A model generated the notes under the pieces. That model did not search any database and was not told the DNA's origin. It saw only the letters and a list, made by a program, of their open reading frames with translations. The position numbers and the translations under genes were made by a program. Source: Rugalucina vietnamica (lineage: Eukaryota; Mollusca; Bivalvia; Lucinida; Lucinidae). From it: a DNA stretch of 64,000 nucleotides. Location: NCBI GenBank assembly GCA_964017185.1, contig OZ024880.1:33074329-33138328 (forward strand), in the 5' to 3' direction. Below are positions 1 through 12,203 of this stretch, piece after piece (position 1 is the first letter of the stretch; every line of letters begins with the position of its first letter).

Positions 1-87
1 TCTAGCATGCTTCTGTGACCGTACAGCCTAGTTTGTGTCGGACCTGGTCGGAAACCCAACTTGCTGGTTTTGTCGCGCACAGGCTCA
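1..87 (+). mobile_element. TGAGCC-type MITE, right end only
   Basis: This is the right half of a short element seen five more times in the window. It ends in GCACAGGCTCA, the inverted counterpart of the TGAGCCgctgcatgaga left end. The window edge removes the left half. The homologous full copy in the right duplicate is at 54435-54670. Confidence 0.8.
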
Positions 88-741
88 AATTTAATTCTAA
101 AGTACCAGACGTGTGATTGTGCATTCATTGCACCGGGTTTCAAATTTATGTCTCGAATGTCAATATAATTTTTTCTCGTTTTTTAAACTGCATAGAAGCT
201 TTTATGGTTGTTAAAATGAAAAGCCCATTATACGTTATTTTGAAGTACATGCGTGTTTAATTTGCATTGCAATGCAGAATTGTAATTGCAGCTCAAATAT
301 TTGGTTACAAGTCTTTTCGTTGAAACCTTGAGTCATAGTATTCATGTACCCACTTTCATTAATGCATATATTGTTGTTTTTGGCCTTGCCAACTATAAAT
401 CGCAAAGACCGATTATGTGCAAAAATGTAATGTAAGGGCTATTTCGAAATTTGAAGGAATTAAAAACTCATTCCTGGCAGTACTTTACAAATTCTGTATC
501 TTGCTGTTTCGGTGAATCACATATTACCTCAAATCTGTCACAGCATGAGTATCCTTAAGTTGTATTTTCATCTTAATTCTATGCCTCATTTTAAAGCAAT
601 AATTGTACATATTTTGATAGGTCTCACAGACATCACTTTTTGTAGATATGTATATAACTATGTTAATATGTTTTACTCTTAAGAGGACCATATGTGAGAT
701 TAGTTTATGTACTAAATATTTCATCCTCTTTAAATAAAGAC

Positions 742-966
<225 letters not shown>

Positions 967-985
967 GAGATGATGAGTGTGCACT

Positions 986-1245
986 ACGAAAACACGCCCA
1001 TGCAATGTACAGAAATTTTTTTTGGTTGTGAAAATGAAAATTTTCAGTAGAAAAAATTTGACATTTTTATTATTTTTGCTCAAAACATAGACTGTGTGTA
1101 CACGTTAGAACCGCCTTGCCGAGGCGGTTCTAACGAGTACCCAGAATCTATGTTTTGGAGCAAAAATAAGAAAAATAGGTATACTCCCGTATACCCCAGT
1201 TTTACTATATAAAAGTGGTGTTTAAGGGGGTATACATTGCACGGA
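986..1245 (+). mobile_element. Palindromic MITE, copy 1 (left part)
   Basis: The left end is ACGAAAACACGCCCATGCAA. The core at 1081-1157 is a near-perfect palindrome from CAAAACATAG to CTATGTTTTG with the GC-rich tip GAGGCGGTTC. The element continues to the terminal motif CATTGCACGGA, where a LINE interrupts it. The last bases of the MITE (ATATGTTAAT) resume after the LINE, from 2707. The MITE is non-coding. Confidence 0.85.
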
Positions 1246-2659
1246 GGAAGACACAGCAAGCCAGCTTATTCACAGCAAGACAGCTTCAGGAGAAATGCCA
1301 AGAACAGAATGTAGATCTATACATGACGTTTGTTGACCTCACCAAAGCTTTTGACACTGTTAGTCGTGATGGACTCTGGAAAATCATGGCCAAGTTTGGC
1401 TGTCCACCCAGATTCATAGCAATGGTGCGGCAGTTTCATGATGGCATGCAGGCACGTGTGCAAAATGATGGAGAGTTCTCTGAACCATTTGAAGTAACAA
1501 ATGGGGTCAAACAAGGCTGTGTTCTGGCACCAACACTGTTCAGCATGATGTTTTCTGCCATGCTTATGGATGCTTTTCAGGACAGTGACACTGGCTTTCC
1601 AATCAGGTACCGTTTTGATGGCAACATATTCAACCTCAGAAGGTTGCAAGCCAAAACTAAGGTCCAGACTGATGTGCTAGATGAGCTCCTCTATGCAAAT
1701 GATATGGATAAGAATGCCAGCACAGAGGCAAAAATGCAAAGAGCCATGGATCAAGTCTCACAGTCATGTGATAACTATGATCTCACAATCAGCACAAAAA
1801 GACAGAGGTTGTACACCAACCAGCGCCCGGAAAGCCATATAATGAACCAACCATCACTGTGAATGGGCAAAAACTGAAAGTTGTTGACTAGTTCACCTAC
1901 CTGGGAAGCACTCTCTCCAGGGCAGTGCATATTGATGATGAGATCACTGCCAGAATTGCAAAGGCTAGTGTGGCATTCGGACGACTCCGTGCAAATGTCT
2001 GGGAGCGAAATGGAATCAAGCTTGACACCAAGCTGAAAGTCTACAAGGCTGTGGTACTGCCAACCCTCTTGTATGCATGTGAGACCTGGACAGTATACCA
2101 ACGCCATGCAAAGAGACTTAACCATTTCCACTTAAGCTGTTTGAGAAAGTTGTTAAAAATCAAGTGGCAGGACAAGATTCCAGACACAGAGGTCCTGACG
2201 AAAGCAGGGATGCAAAGCATGCATACAGTCTTAAAGCTAACACAGCTAAGATGGACTGGTCATGTTATAAGAATGCCTGATGCGCGACTTCCAAAGAAAG
2301 TTTTCTATATAGAACTACAGGAGGGAAAGCGCTCTCAAGGTGGCCAGAAGAAACGCTACAAAGACACCCTCAAAGCCTCTCTGAAGGATTTCGAAATACC
2401 AATGGGGTCCTGGGAACAGACTGCACAGGAGCGATCAAAGTGGCGAGGTCTCATCAACAAAGGAGCAGCTCTTTATGAAAAGAAGAGAATCTGTGAAGCT
2501 GAAAGAAAGCGAAGAGAGCGCAAAGCCAAAACAAATGTGCCACCATCAGACTCTATGACATTGACTTGCTCTACTTGCAACCGACAGTTTAGAGCCAGAA
2601 TTGGCCTAGTCAGCCATCAAAGAACTCACCAACACACATCAGCACTATTCAAGAAATAA
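1246..2659 (+). pseudogene. LINE reverse transcriptase remnant with C2H2 tail
   Basis: The first frame (to 1862) carries RT signatures: FVDLTKAFDTVSRDGLW, NGVKQGCVLAPTLFS and LLYANDM, where the second catalytic Asp of the usual YADD box reads Asn. The frame is lost in an A-run near 1796-1801, consistent with a one-base deletion. The continuation is in another frame and is broken by a TAG at 1889-1891. From 1925 to 2659 it is open again. That part has the post-RT region (LLYACETW, RWTGHVIRM) and ends in CSTCNRQF...HQRTH, a C2H2-like finger typical of one LINE group. Endonuclease and N-terminal RT are missing. It is non-functional. LINE clade is not assigned. Confidence 0.92.
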
Positions 2660-2694
2660 TGATGGTCTTTCTCATTAGTGAGAAACGAACTATC
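1246..2694 (+). mobile_element. 5'-truncated LINE (non-LTR retrotransposon)
   Basis: Retrotransposon fragment covering the RT palm onward, a C-terminal region and a short 3' tail. The 12-base motif ACATTGCACGGA lies immediately left (1234-1245) and right (2695-2706). It reads as a target-site duplication made when the LINE inserted into the palindromic MITE. There is no poly(A) at the 3' end; the tail ends ...GAAACGAACTATC. The 5' truncation fits target-primed reverse transcription. Confidence 0.9.
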
Positions 2695-2719
2695 ACATTG
2701 CACGGATATGTTAATTTGC

Positions 2720-3830
2720 TGACCGTTCCAAGGCACTACACACCAGATAATTATCGGGCTAGCTTCCCCTGGTTAGGTTCTGTATTCACTAAGGACATCT
2801 ATGGATTAAATGGGAGTTCTCTCTAAATGATAAATATGTCACTTTCAAAGACGCAAAGAAAGGCCTGGATCTTTGTTGTTTGTGTATTCTGACATATTTT
2901 GAAAGACAGTGATACTATTTATGTCCGTTTTAACTTTTTTTTTAGGTAATTTGCACTTCTAAGCATTGTGCAAAACACATAGATTGAAAGCAAATTTACT
3001 TTTGAACATGCACTGTATATCTATTTATACATCTACAGCAACAAAATATACACACCCTGACACTGGTTTGACAAGAAATACGGCCATGAATATTTACAAT
3101 TCTACAGTTGATGCCTTTAAAATTGTCCATAATAACAGTGCTTTATTTTGTTCATGGAAAATTTCAGAAAATTATACATTTTCGTCTTGCTGACCCTGTT
3201 CCTCCCTAGACCCCGGATGCCACTTTGATATGATGTGTATATGTAAAAATCACATATACTGTCGAAAGGACATGCTGGGTGTAGGGGGGGGAACGTACCT
3301 AGAAATAAACTATAAGATTGTAAAATAAAGATCTTATGCACTATGCTTACATTTCGTTCAAAATAAACTTCAAAATACAACATAATTAGCAATCAATGTG
3401 TGGACATTTATTCAGTATTCATATGGCAAACAAGCCCTTATTTGTTTGCTTGAAAAGTGTTGTTGACAAACAACTGCGAATCAATCCAAAGTCCTATGGT
3501 TCATTTTGACAAAGATGGGGTGGGTTGGGAAATTAGTCAGTTGCATTATCTGGATTTTGTTAAATCAGCCAAACTGTTTTGTAAACAAAAGTGTATATAT
3601 TTCTTTTCCTATAACTGCTAAATTCAGCCCCAAAATCATAACTTGAAAATTTTGTCTTCCCAATTCTGTGATTTAGGGACTTTTTACATCTTGGCCATAG
3701 ATCTTCTTTGCCCTTTTGCATGACTATTTTTGATGTTTGACTAGTTTATTTCAGTACTTTGTAGGCACATTAAAGTATAAGGAAAGTATATGTATCCTCT
3801 GTACATTTTATTGTTCCTGTGTACAAGAAA
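2720..3830. other. Non-coding interval
   Basis: AT-rich sequence with no gene that I can support. The 75-aa frame at 2966-3193 and its antisense counterpart have no recognisable motif. Blocks 2718-2790 and 3720-3825 recur in the right duplicate; 2790-3720 does not. Confidence 0.6.
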
Positions 3831-4040
3831 TGAGCCGCTGGATAAGAAAACCAACAATCTGCATAGGCGAAAACAAAGGCGCAGATAAGCTTCGCGGTAA
3901 CCGCGAAGCTGATCATTGCCTTTGTTTTCGCTACACGGATAGTACAATCCCTCTTCTTCCTAAATCCGTGACTGTACAGGGCGGTTTGTGTCTGGCCTGG
4001 TCGGAAACCCAAATTGCTGGTTTTCTCACGCACAGGCTCA
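3831..4040 (+). mobile_element. TGAGCC-type MITE
   Basis: 210-base element with inverted ends TGAGCCgctg and cacaGGCTCA. A central palindrome at about 3880-3918 reads GCAGATAAGCTTCGCGGTAA followed by its complement. The homologous place in the right duplicate (near 61835) lacks it, so this copy probably inserted after the copies separated. It is non-coding, although frames through it give recurrent peptides such as ENKGADKLRGNREAD. Confidence 0.88.
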
Positions 4041-4237
4041 AATAATTTCAAAAACATATAACAACCATATAGCATACAATCACAAATATATATATAAATC
4101 ATGTAACAAATCTATAAAATAACAAGATAATGACAAGATTTAATAAAAATGACCAGCAAACGGTGCAATTTAAAGCCAGCCCCATTTTTATAAACCAAAA
4201 AAAGACATTGGAATTATACTACCCGAGTACAAACTAC

Positions 4238-4344
<107 letters not shown>

Positions 4345-4399
4345 CATCCCAGGCCCGCTGTGTGCCTTTACTTCCGATTTACGGATAGTATAATCTCTT

Positions 4400-4850
4400 A
4401 TCTTAAATTCGAAAGGCTTTCAAGCCTCTTGAGTAGTCATCATTAGGATAATAGTACCTGATTTTCAATTTTTGTTTCCCATTTCGGATTTTATGGTGAG
4501 GATTTGGATCCTTATTGCACCAGTTCCTGATCATTTCTTACTTCTACCCTTTCATACCAGAGTCCCAGTGTTTTTGGCGTGTGGAAGCCTAAAAAGTCTC
4601 CACGCAGATTAATTTAATGATCTTATTTCACCAATCCTCAGAGACTGTATGCAATCAGTTTTCATTCCCCAGTCCATAACTACCTTAACTGAGTGGCCGC
4701 CTTTAGGGAAATAGCTGCTCATTTCGCTTACGATCCGTTCCCTTTGTATCAGTATCTGATTGTCAATTCGATTCCCCTCTTCAGTTTTAGAGTGGTACTT
4801 TCCAGCAGTTCCTGTTCTTTGCGAACTTTTATTTATCCGTGACTATAAAA
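4400..4850 (+). repeat. Two diverged Penelope-like tail copies in tandem
   Basis: Two adjacent segments (about 4430-4560 and 4680-4850) resemble the tail at 37570-37853. Shared motifs are GTACCTGA, TTTCCCA, ACTGAGTGGCCGCC and AATAGCTGCTCATT. The same pair occurs at 62010-62410 in the right duplicate, so it predates the duplication. Confidence 0.6.
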
Positions 4851-5293
4851 ACCTGTTAGTGTCGGATTTGGTCAAAAACAAGTTAACAGTGTTTCTGTTA
4901 CGCAGCTCATATGCAATAAATAAATAAAATTTGATATATTCCATAAAATTTTATCTGATGTCAGTGTTAAATTTAAGCTGACATGTTCCTGTGATAATGA
5001 TTCTAAAACCTTTCTCATTTTTTTTTCTTAAAACAACATAACAACGTTTCAAAATATACATGTAGATCTACATGATCAAAGTAAATAACTGGAAAATGAT
5101 ATTTTAGAATAATCGTCCATCCCGACATGACCTTGGCTGTTGACTGTGGACGTAATGCACCTATTCAAACAAACAATGTTTAACCTAAATATCCACAATC
5201 ACGCTAAGCAGGTTTAAAGGGTATGTATATAAGATAAGTAAAAGAACAAATTATCAAATAGGTAGGTACCAGTCCTTTCTCTGATGTCGTCGT

Positions 5294-5554
5294 ATGGAGC
5301 GGACTGTTGAGAACGAAAGCAACCAAAATACCCTGGGCGAAGAAGTCATAACATGCGACGGGGTTCAACTGACCACTGTTTCATATTTGTGTCCTTCGAG
5401 GTCTTTGTGTCATATATACGTCTTTTATTTTCGTTGCACATTCATATATCATGGATGGAAGTCAAAGTTGTGCAATTTTGGCATTGAATATGTCAAAGGT
5501 CATTACCATTTTGGGCTTCTCCGTTTCGTTTCTCGTTTTTGTAATCTCACCTAA
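5294..5554 (+). CDS. Short open frame repeated in both duplicates
   Basis: 86-codon frame starting MERTVENESNQ. The first 40 residues recur at 63584, after which a short indel changes the frame. I recognise no domain. Conservation may only reflect the recent duplication, so a real coding exon is unlikely but possible. Confidence 0.12.
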   Translation: MERTVENESNQNTLGEEVITCDGVQLTTVSYLCPSRSLCHIYVFYFRCTFIYHGWKSKLCNFGIEYVKGHYHFGLLRFVSRFCNLT

Positions 5555-5639
5555 TTTTATAAACTATGTCACGTTTACCATCTGATGATAATAACTTTGT
5601 TTTTCTTTTAATACATTAACTATTATTCTGTTAATACTC

Positions 5640-6350
5640 AGTTCATTGTTCGATCTCCTTTTCACTCAGTTTGTGGTGTGTTCTCATCATCCAGTAACTA
5701 CTACATTGACTAACATTGAGTTCGCCGTTAACGAGGTGGTCCATTACTTCTGGTTATGTTGAATCACTAAATATAAACCATGTGTACCATGTGTTGACTA
5801 TCATTTTTCATAACTTGGTTTCTTTTCGAGATAATACTCAGTTCATTGTTTTTATCTTTTCCCACTTAATTAGATCTAGTGTGTTGTTCTCGGTATCATG
5901 CAACCATCATCAACCGTGTGTGCACCCTGGACGAGGTGGTCCATTACTTCCGGTAAATGTAAATCATCAACTATAAACCACGAGTACCATCTACTGGCTA
6001 TTATTTTTTTATAGCGTGTCTGTTTTTCAATCACTGACTGGTTCCGTGATAATTTTCGGTTCATTGTTTCAACATTATCGCGCTTACTTAGTGTTCTCGT
6101 CATTACACACCCACCATGTCAACAATGATTACAACATTAACTAGGTAGTCCATTACCTCCGATCATCATCAAATATAAACCACGAGTACCAATTGTTGTC
6201 TACCATTGTTCATAATTTGTCTTTCCAATCAATGGCTAGTGCCGTGATAATACTAGGTAATACTCATTTCTCTTCAGCAGGTAACCACCATATCAACAAT
6301 GAGTACACCCTGATAGAGTTGGTCTATTTCTTGTATTGCTTAACCGTTTT
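5640..6350 (+). repeat. About 200-bp diverged tandem repeat, four units
   Basis: The motif GAGGTGGTCCATTACTTC recurs at about 5731 and 5933, with decayed forms near 6142 and 6310. Surrounding words (TATAAACCA, TACCA, TCAGTTCATTGTTT) recur in the same order. The right duplicate enters the same array at 63880-64000, where the window ends. Confidence 0.75.
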
Positions 6351-6543
6351 CATGGGCACATGGTATGTTATGACTTGAAATTAACATGCTTTAACGTTCT
6401 TTATATTAAACTGGAGCTAGTGGTATCCTGCCGTCTTCAACTTTCGCCAATACGTTCATTATATCCAAATGAATTGGGGCTAGTGGTATCCCGTCGTCAC
6501 CTAATAACAATTTAGTCTCAATATATTTCAATGTTTAGGCGTT

Positions 6544-6942
6544 CTATAACGCTCCTCTACATTGTCGTGAATATTGGAATTTATCCAATGTTTTGTCAAT
6601 AGTTCGTGTCTCCTGTCCATACGAAAACGCGTTGACATTAAAAGGGATAAGAGTTATCCCGCCACCAACACATACGTGGAGTTCGAAGTTGGCGCTGTGA
6701 AAAAAGGTTTGTATGTTATGTGCAGATTTCCTTCCATAATTTGAACAGATGTATAGTTTGATATCCTCCGCTGTTGCTTTCATTGAATCAGTCACAGTTT
6801 TTGAACAACAGCAACGAAGTATTCTTGTGAGTGGACAGTTTCTCCCCATCGCACATGAAGATTGGTTACTTGATTGTCCAACAGCGTTGTTACTGTAGAT
6901 TGTAGCTGATGTTACCTTTCGTAAGGGTACATGTTCTTTCAA
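6544..6942 (-). CDS. Unrecognised open frame
   Basis: 132-codon frame in sequence that matches no repeat elsewhere in the window. It is Cys-rich near residues 43-47 (LRCCCSK). No signal peptide, membrane span or known motif is evident, and no splice partner or start context supports it. It may be chance. Confidence 0.15.
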   Translation of the reverse strand: MKEHVPLRKVTSATIYSNNAVGQSSNQSSCAMGRNCPLTRILRCCCSKTVTDSMKATAEDIKLYICSNYGRKSAHNIQTFFHSANFELHVCVGGGITLIPFNVNAFSYGQETRTIDKTLDKFQYSRQCRGAL

Positions 6943-6993
6943 TATTTTTTAAAGGATGAAATGAGCAGATGATTTGATAGGTAGGTTAAAATA

Positions 6994-7134
6994 TGATGGG
7001 GTTGAGGCCGAGACCAGGAAATCTAAGGTAACTTTTCAGTTGATTAAGGTTTCATCCGAGGCTCTGCTGAGGATGAGCCTCGAATAATTTTAAAACAAGC
7101 CTGAGATTTCCTTGTTGAGGCCTCAACACCATCA
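6994..7134. repeat. Imperfect inverted repeat
   Basis: The left arm TGATGGGGTTGAGGCC pairs with GGCCTCAACACCATCA at 7119-7134 with one mismatch. Inside lie a second pair (CAGGAAATCT with AGATTTCC) and a third (CGAGGCT with GAGCCTCG). This could be a small foldback MITE or a hairpin. Confidence 0.6.
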
Positions 7135-7427
7135 TTGATTGTTTTCCTCACCCATCTCTATAAACATTTTACCCTAAATTGGTTTCAGTTGTTGGTAAGG
7201 CATTGTTTTTTCACTATTGTGTTTTCACATGAAACAAAATGTCAATCATTTCACAGAAGTGAGAAAATAAAAACAATTTTGTATTTACACTCACCTTGCA
7301 AAAATATCAGTTTATTTTGCGCATAAAATTCTCAGCAAAATCAAATTTAGATATTTTCATTAATGCAGCAGACCTAAATTACTCTATATCACTTCCTGAA
7401 ATCATCACTTCTAATTCTGACAGTTGC

Positions 7428-7706
7428 ATCAGGAAAACATGTCCGTGTAATGCATACCCCCTTGAACCCCACTTTTATTCAGCAAAACTGGGGTATGCAG
7501 GGGTATACCTATTTTTCTTATTTTTGCTCCAAAACATAGATTGTGGGTACTCGTTAGAACCGCCTCGGCGAGGCGGTTCTAACGTGTACCCACAATCTAT
7601 GTTTTGAGCAAAAATAAGAAAAATGTCCAAAATTTTCTGCTGAAAATTTTCATTTTTTTACAACCTTAAAAATCTCTGTATATTGCATGGGCAAGTTTTC
7701 GTAATG
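7428..7706 (-). mobile_element. Palindromic MITE, copy 2 (complete)
   Basis: Runs from TCAGGAAAACATGTCCGTGT to GGGCAAGTTTTCGTAATGA, giving inverted ends of the form GAAAACATGTCC. The 77-base palindromic core is at 7530-7606 with tip CCTCGGCGAGG. Opposite orientation to copy 1. Confidence 0.88.
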
Positions 7707-8252
7707 ACGCTCAACATGCCATTTCATTTTATGGTGTACATGTCTAATAACTAAATATAGAAATAATTGGCATTTGGAGACAAATGAATGGTACTACTAC
7801 TGCTATAGAAAAACATCTCTAACAGTCACACAAAGGGGCTTATGGATGAGAAGATGATATCCTTTATAATCTATAAATATGTTTTTTCTTTACGAATGGA
7901 TTTTATCTAAGTTTCCATACATATACATTTATCAAAGACACAATTATTCTTCAGTTAACATACAATTACATTTTCTGTTCCCCAAATATGTTTTATACAT
8001 TATTTTATGGCAAAACAGCATACCCGTTTGTATGATAAGTTGATTTTTTGTATACATGTATATAGATTTACATGAAACAAACACTTTGTTTTTCATTATA
8101 TTCATCAATTAACATTCAAATACATTTTGTGTGAATTTTTAACAGTATAATTTTGAAACAAGACTAGCAACAAGTTGGCTTCTTTAAAAAGAAACCAATG
8201 AAAAGGTCAGCAACAGTTTGATATAAGAGCTTCCTTTTGCTCTAGATTTCAG
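7707..8252. other. AT-rich interval, nothing recognised
   Basis: No open frame of note and no repeat matched elsewhere in the window. Confidence 0.5.
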
Positions 8253-8390
8253 CGAGGCGGTTCTAACGTGTACCCACAATCTATGTTTTGAGCAAAAATA
8301 AGAAAAATAGGTATACCCCTGCATACCCCAGTTTTTCTATATAAAAGTGGGGTTTAAAGGGGTACATATTGCACGGACATGTCCTGATGC
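8253..8390 (+). mobile_element. Palindromic MITE, copy 3 (right half)
   Basis: Starts abruptly inside the palindrome tip (CGAGGCGGTTCTAACG) and continues to the normal right end GCACGGACATGTCCTGATGC. The left half is absent. A break at the tip is what one would expect if a cruciform was cut or resolved. Confidence 0.82.
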
Positions 8391-8912
8391 ACTCAAAAAA
8401 ACCGAGGTGGGAAAAACCTATATAGACCGTGAATAGGTACCCGAACTTCACTAAAACTATGAAAAAATACATAAGGTTCAAACAGCACAAAAATCGACTC
8501 CAAAACACAAAACGAATTGAACCACAACAGAAGTATCGCATTTGAACGAGCAGTAATATAAAACTACTTGAGGGGGGTGGGGGGGGGGGCTTAAATCGAT
8601 TTTACATCTAACCCTAGCCTCGCCCTCATCTTCTGTAGTGGTTGACAACATTTAATTATTTGTTCGGTCCTCGTGGTGAATCTCTAACTAGTCAATGAAT
8701 TGTCAAGGACAAACAAATAAATCATGATAACCACGATGTTGAATCGAAAACGAGGACTCACATGTTCGGTAGGAAGTCCCTGGGCGCCGAATAACTTACT
8801 GAAATCCGGAGCAAAAGAAAAACACCAGTTGAACCCCGGTGGGCCAAGTAACAGACAAGAAGCTACGGCCCCAACCAACTGAAATAAATAGCTTCATGTC
8901 CGGGCCATCATA
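8391..8912 (-). mobile_element. Penelope-like element 3' end
   Basis: Collinear on the minus strand with the 3' untranslated part of the element at 42402-43020, ending just inside its last codons (GGGCCATCATAG). Shared landmarks are GAGGTGGGAAAAA, ACATAAGG, CAACAGAAGTATCG, GGTCCTCGTGGTGAATCTCT and CCCCGGTGGGCCAAG. It has an internal deletion relative to that copy and a G-run at about 8575-8590. Confidence 0.8.
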
Positions 8913-8914
8913 GA

Positions 8915-9151
8915 TGAGCCTGTGCATGAGAAAACCAACAACTTGCATAAGCGAAAACAAAGCCGCAGATCAGCTTCGCGGTGACCGCGAAGCTGATCAG
9001 CGCCTTTGTTTTCGCTATACGGATAGTACAATGTCTCTTCTTCTTAAATCCAAAATTTCAAGCTTCTAGCCTGCTTCTGTGACTCTACAGCCTGGTTTGT
9101 GTGGGACCTGGTCTGAAACCCAAATTGTTGGTTTTCTCATGCACAGGCTCA
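8915..9151 (+). mobile_element. TGAGCC-type MITE
   Basis: 237 bases from TGAGCCTGTGCATGAGAAAA to GCACAGGCTCA. The central palindrome is GATCAGCTTCGCGGTGACC plus its complement. It abuts the Penelope-like fragment on its left. Confidence 0.88.
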
Positions 9152-9171
9152 GATACACAGTAACAAGGTAC

Positions 9172-9205
9172 AAGTAGGCAATGATCAGGAAAAGGCATTC
9201 ACGAG
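9172..9205 (-). mobile_element. Penelope-like 3' terminal stub
   Basis: Only the extreme end, TACAAGTAGGCAATGATCAG, is present. The same terminus begins the copies at 41283, 42142 and 42402, which helps define the family's 3' boundary. Confidence 0.6.
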
Positions 9206-9224
9206 GCTTGTATAGGGTTTTTTG

Positions 9225-9358
9225 GCATACGGGATATTGGCCTATTTTTAAAGGGATACTGGGATATTTGTGTTTTTTATTTTGGGATATGGGATATTCA
9301 GGAATTTTGCGATATGGGATATTTTGGACGGTTTATTTTGGGATATGGGATATTGCCT
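9225..9358 (+). repeat. Degenerate GGGATATGGGATATT repeat
   Basis: GGGATAT recurs about eight times with short spacers. The 79-aa frame here is an artefact of the repeat. Confidence 0.75.
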
Positions 9359-9359
9359 A

Positions 9360-10735
9360 CCCCGCTAACCAAGCCTCATTTATGCATTTATTAATATTCA
9401 AAAACGTGTCACAAATTTAAGCCAAACACACCCATTAAGTGTATGAAAGTAAGTGTCGTTCAAAATTATAACTTTTTTTTCTACGGCCTTAGCGTATTAT
9501 TGAAACAAGAATCTCTTTCAAGTTATTCTTGAGTTAATACCTTTATAGGCCTATACTTAAAACCAGTTTTGAAATGGACTATTCCGAAGTGGGTGTGCTC
9601 ACTTCTGAATTATTGCAAAAAAGTGTATTTATTGAATTTTGACGAGTTTCAAAAGCTGATGTTTTGATATTATGTGGTCTCTGTAAAAATTAAAAGGTAC
9701 TCATTTGTCTATACAGTGAGTTTTTGCTTTTCGAAATTTGGTTAAGAAGTACCTGAATCACCCTTGGACTACCAACTTCGAAATACGTCATAAGTCAGGA
9801 AGCAGTTCCATTAATTTAATAATGGCGTCCTTTCATGAAGCAGTTTCATTCATAGATTTATATTTAGTGATTATATTTCAGGAGTTATTCATGCTGTATC
9901 CTAATAATCATTGTATTAGGATGAAACGTATTCTATTATCAAAGCATTGCTACATAGAATATAGTGTCAAAGCAACTAGTTTTATTATTTTGGTTGACAT
10001 TAAATCAATATGGGCTGGTCCATGTGAGACCGTTACAACATTGCCTTCAATCGAAACGGGGTGTAAAGAAAAGAATGAACATGATTCACTGCTTTCTGTT
10101 TCATAACTGTGTATAATAAATTTTACAAGGAAGGTCCAAATTGGTCATTTTGAAATTATAATGAACAAAATCTAGTACTTAGAATGTAGACATTGAATGA
10201 TTAATTGTTTTATTCACTTGACATACCTGTAAAACGTGTTATTCACTATGATAGACTAATCCAAACTTTCAGCACACTTACTACCAATTATCAATGAAGG
10301 GTTGTTCCGTTTGCTGCACAGGGGTGTAAACAAATGCTTCCGCATGCTTCCGTTGCTTTCTATTTTATAACTCATGTTCATTAATCTCCAATCACGAGAA
10401 AATGTCTTTTCAAAGACAACTTGTGAAAAAAATCTAGCATTTAGTATGTAGCACTATATGTAATTTAGTTTGTTTTCTTATTATACCTGTAAGTCAATAG
10501 AATGGGCAAATCCAATATTCCAAAAATAGATTGTCTTCCTAGCAATTTGGGTAAAATACATCACCAAGTATGGTGTACTGGAAGGGTCAAAATGACCGAA
10601 GTGGTAAACCGAACTGTCCATGCCAATTTCGAAATAGACATGCACCCGCAAATATAGGGGTGCACCCACATATTTAGAGGTTCACCCCTATTTTAAGATA
10701 GAGGTTAACCCCTAGAATGCCGGTACACCGTCATA
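9360..10735. other. No gene recognised
   Basis: AT-rich unique sequence. A 122-codon frame at 9738-10106 has no recognisable motif. GTGCACCC-like words cluster at 10640-10720. Confidence 0.5.
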
Positions 10736-10965
10736 GATTGTGATTTTGTCTGGTAGTCCGTTTGATTGTGACTGCTTGGTGGCACTGTTGAGTGTGACTC
10801 TTCCAGGTAGTCGTGTCTGTATTGTTGTACGTTGGTATAATAAATATATTATGTATGTATCATATTAATTACTATGTTATGTTCAGTTACATGCACTGTG
10901 TATGTGACATGTTATTTCACATATGTGGCGTTATGTTATGTTGCATATTAATGTTAGGTTACATA
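10736..10965 (+). repeat. Direct repeat, left copy
   Basis: Matches 12204-12424 at an offset of about 1,467 bases. Both contain TTTGTCTGGTAGTCCGTTT, GACTCTTCCAGGTAGTCGTG and the start of the ATGTTACATATG landscape. The pair could be the ends of one element or a local duplication. Confidence 0.8.
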
Positions 10966-11000
10966 TGTAATATTATGTTACATCTGTACGTTATGCCATT
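10837..11000 (+). repeat. Degenerate ATGTTACATATG repeat
   Basis: Short variants such as GTTATGTTGCATAT and AGGTTACATATGTAAT recur with spacings of about 12-20 bases. Further patches lie at 12310-12590, 13607-13660, 13949-14155 and 14330-14640. Frames across them are artefacts. Confidence 0.75.
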
Positions 11001-12203
11001 TTTACCCTTCCAGAACACCATAACTAAGAGTCTTAAATAGGGTAAAATACATCAATTAGTATGAGTCACTTCGTCCTAAGGTTAAGATTTCTGAATAAAA
11101 AAAAGTTGAATTAAATAAATAATAATGAATAAATCATGAATCGCCAAACGTTGACCGAAATATGCGGCATCGCCAATGGATCCGCAAATGGGGTCTTTTT
11201 AGCTATAATTAAATAAATATTACATCTTCATTGACCATAAGGTCGTAAGAAAAAGACGAGCTTCTTGACGCCTAAACACGTATATTGCGGGCATTTTGTT
11301 GTTGTAATTCAGAAATGGTGACCCAGTCCCGACATAACCATACATGTAGCTGTTGCGTTTGGTATCAAATCAAATAAATGCGCAAGTGTGTATTATTGTA
11401 CTCCATATAGCTACGTTCATACAGTTACATGTGAGTGACTAAATAAACAGGCATGCACTGAACAAACAAAAAGCTCTTAACACTTTTTAACGTTTGCCTT
11501 ACTCCGTGTTTGAGAAATGGTGTGACAGTTGATAGAGGCCTTATCCAAAATAACAAATCACGTCCAGTTTCGAATGATGTCTCTAAAGTCATTGATTGTT
11601 GAAAATGTTAGAACGCATGAAAATTAAAGTTGACCGCTATTAACCGCTGACCTACATGCGTCATGGTACTAATAGGGTTATATCTCGGCGCTGTAGCTTA
11701 TGTCACTTTAATTTGAATGCGTCGACTTTTTTTGTACCCAAGAGTTTATGGTTATTTTTATGACAACAATGAAACAACTCTACAGTCCGTGTTGCATGCG
11801 TTTCTGTCGTCCTGACGATTAACTTGCCCACTACTATTTATTGCGCTCAACCTGACATTAATGTGGAATTGGCACTGTAAATTCAGAAACTTCATTTTTG
11901 ATGTGCAGACTGGGCATTTAGATATTCACATAACCAACTCGTAAACTTATAATTCATATAGTACAGTTTAGCCTTATTTCTGTAATGAGCATTTACGACA
12001 GATCAGTTATCATTTTTTGGAATTATTAACCAACAGTTATACGTACAAAGAGTCAATACATGCTACTATTGAACCATTCTGTGTCTATTCAACATAAACT
12101 TATTGAAAATGAAGGGTAAAGACACTGTCACAGAAAAAATACAATGTATAAAACACACACTTAAACTGCTGACAACGTTAACGCTCTCCCTTGTAGTCAT
12201 TTT
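11001..12203. other. No gene recognised
   Basis: Unique AT-rich sequence between the two direct repeats. I see no long frame and no known repeat. Confidence 0.5.

Noticed and set aside
3741..4102. Frames encoding ENKGADKLRGNREAD-like peptides, seen at several sites
   Set aside because: They run through the palindromic core of the TGAGCC MITE; both strands give similar peptides because the DNA is palindromic.
9738..10106. 122-codon frame as a host exon
   Set aside because: No motif, no splice context and composition like its surroundings; a frame of this length is expected by chance in 64 kb on six frames.
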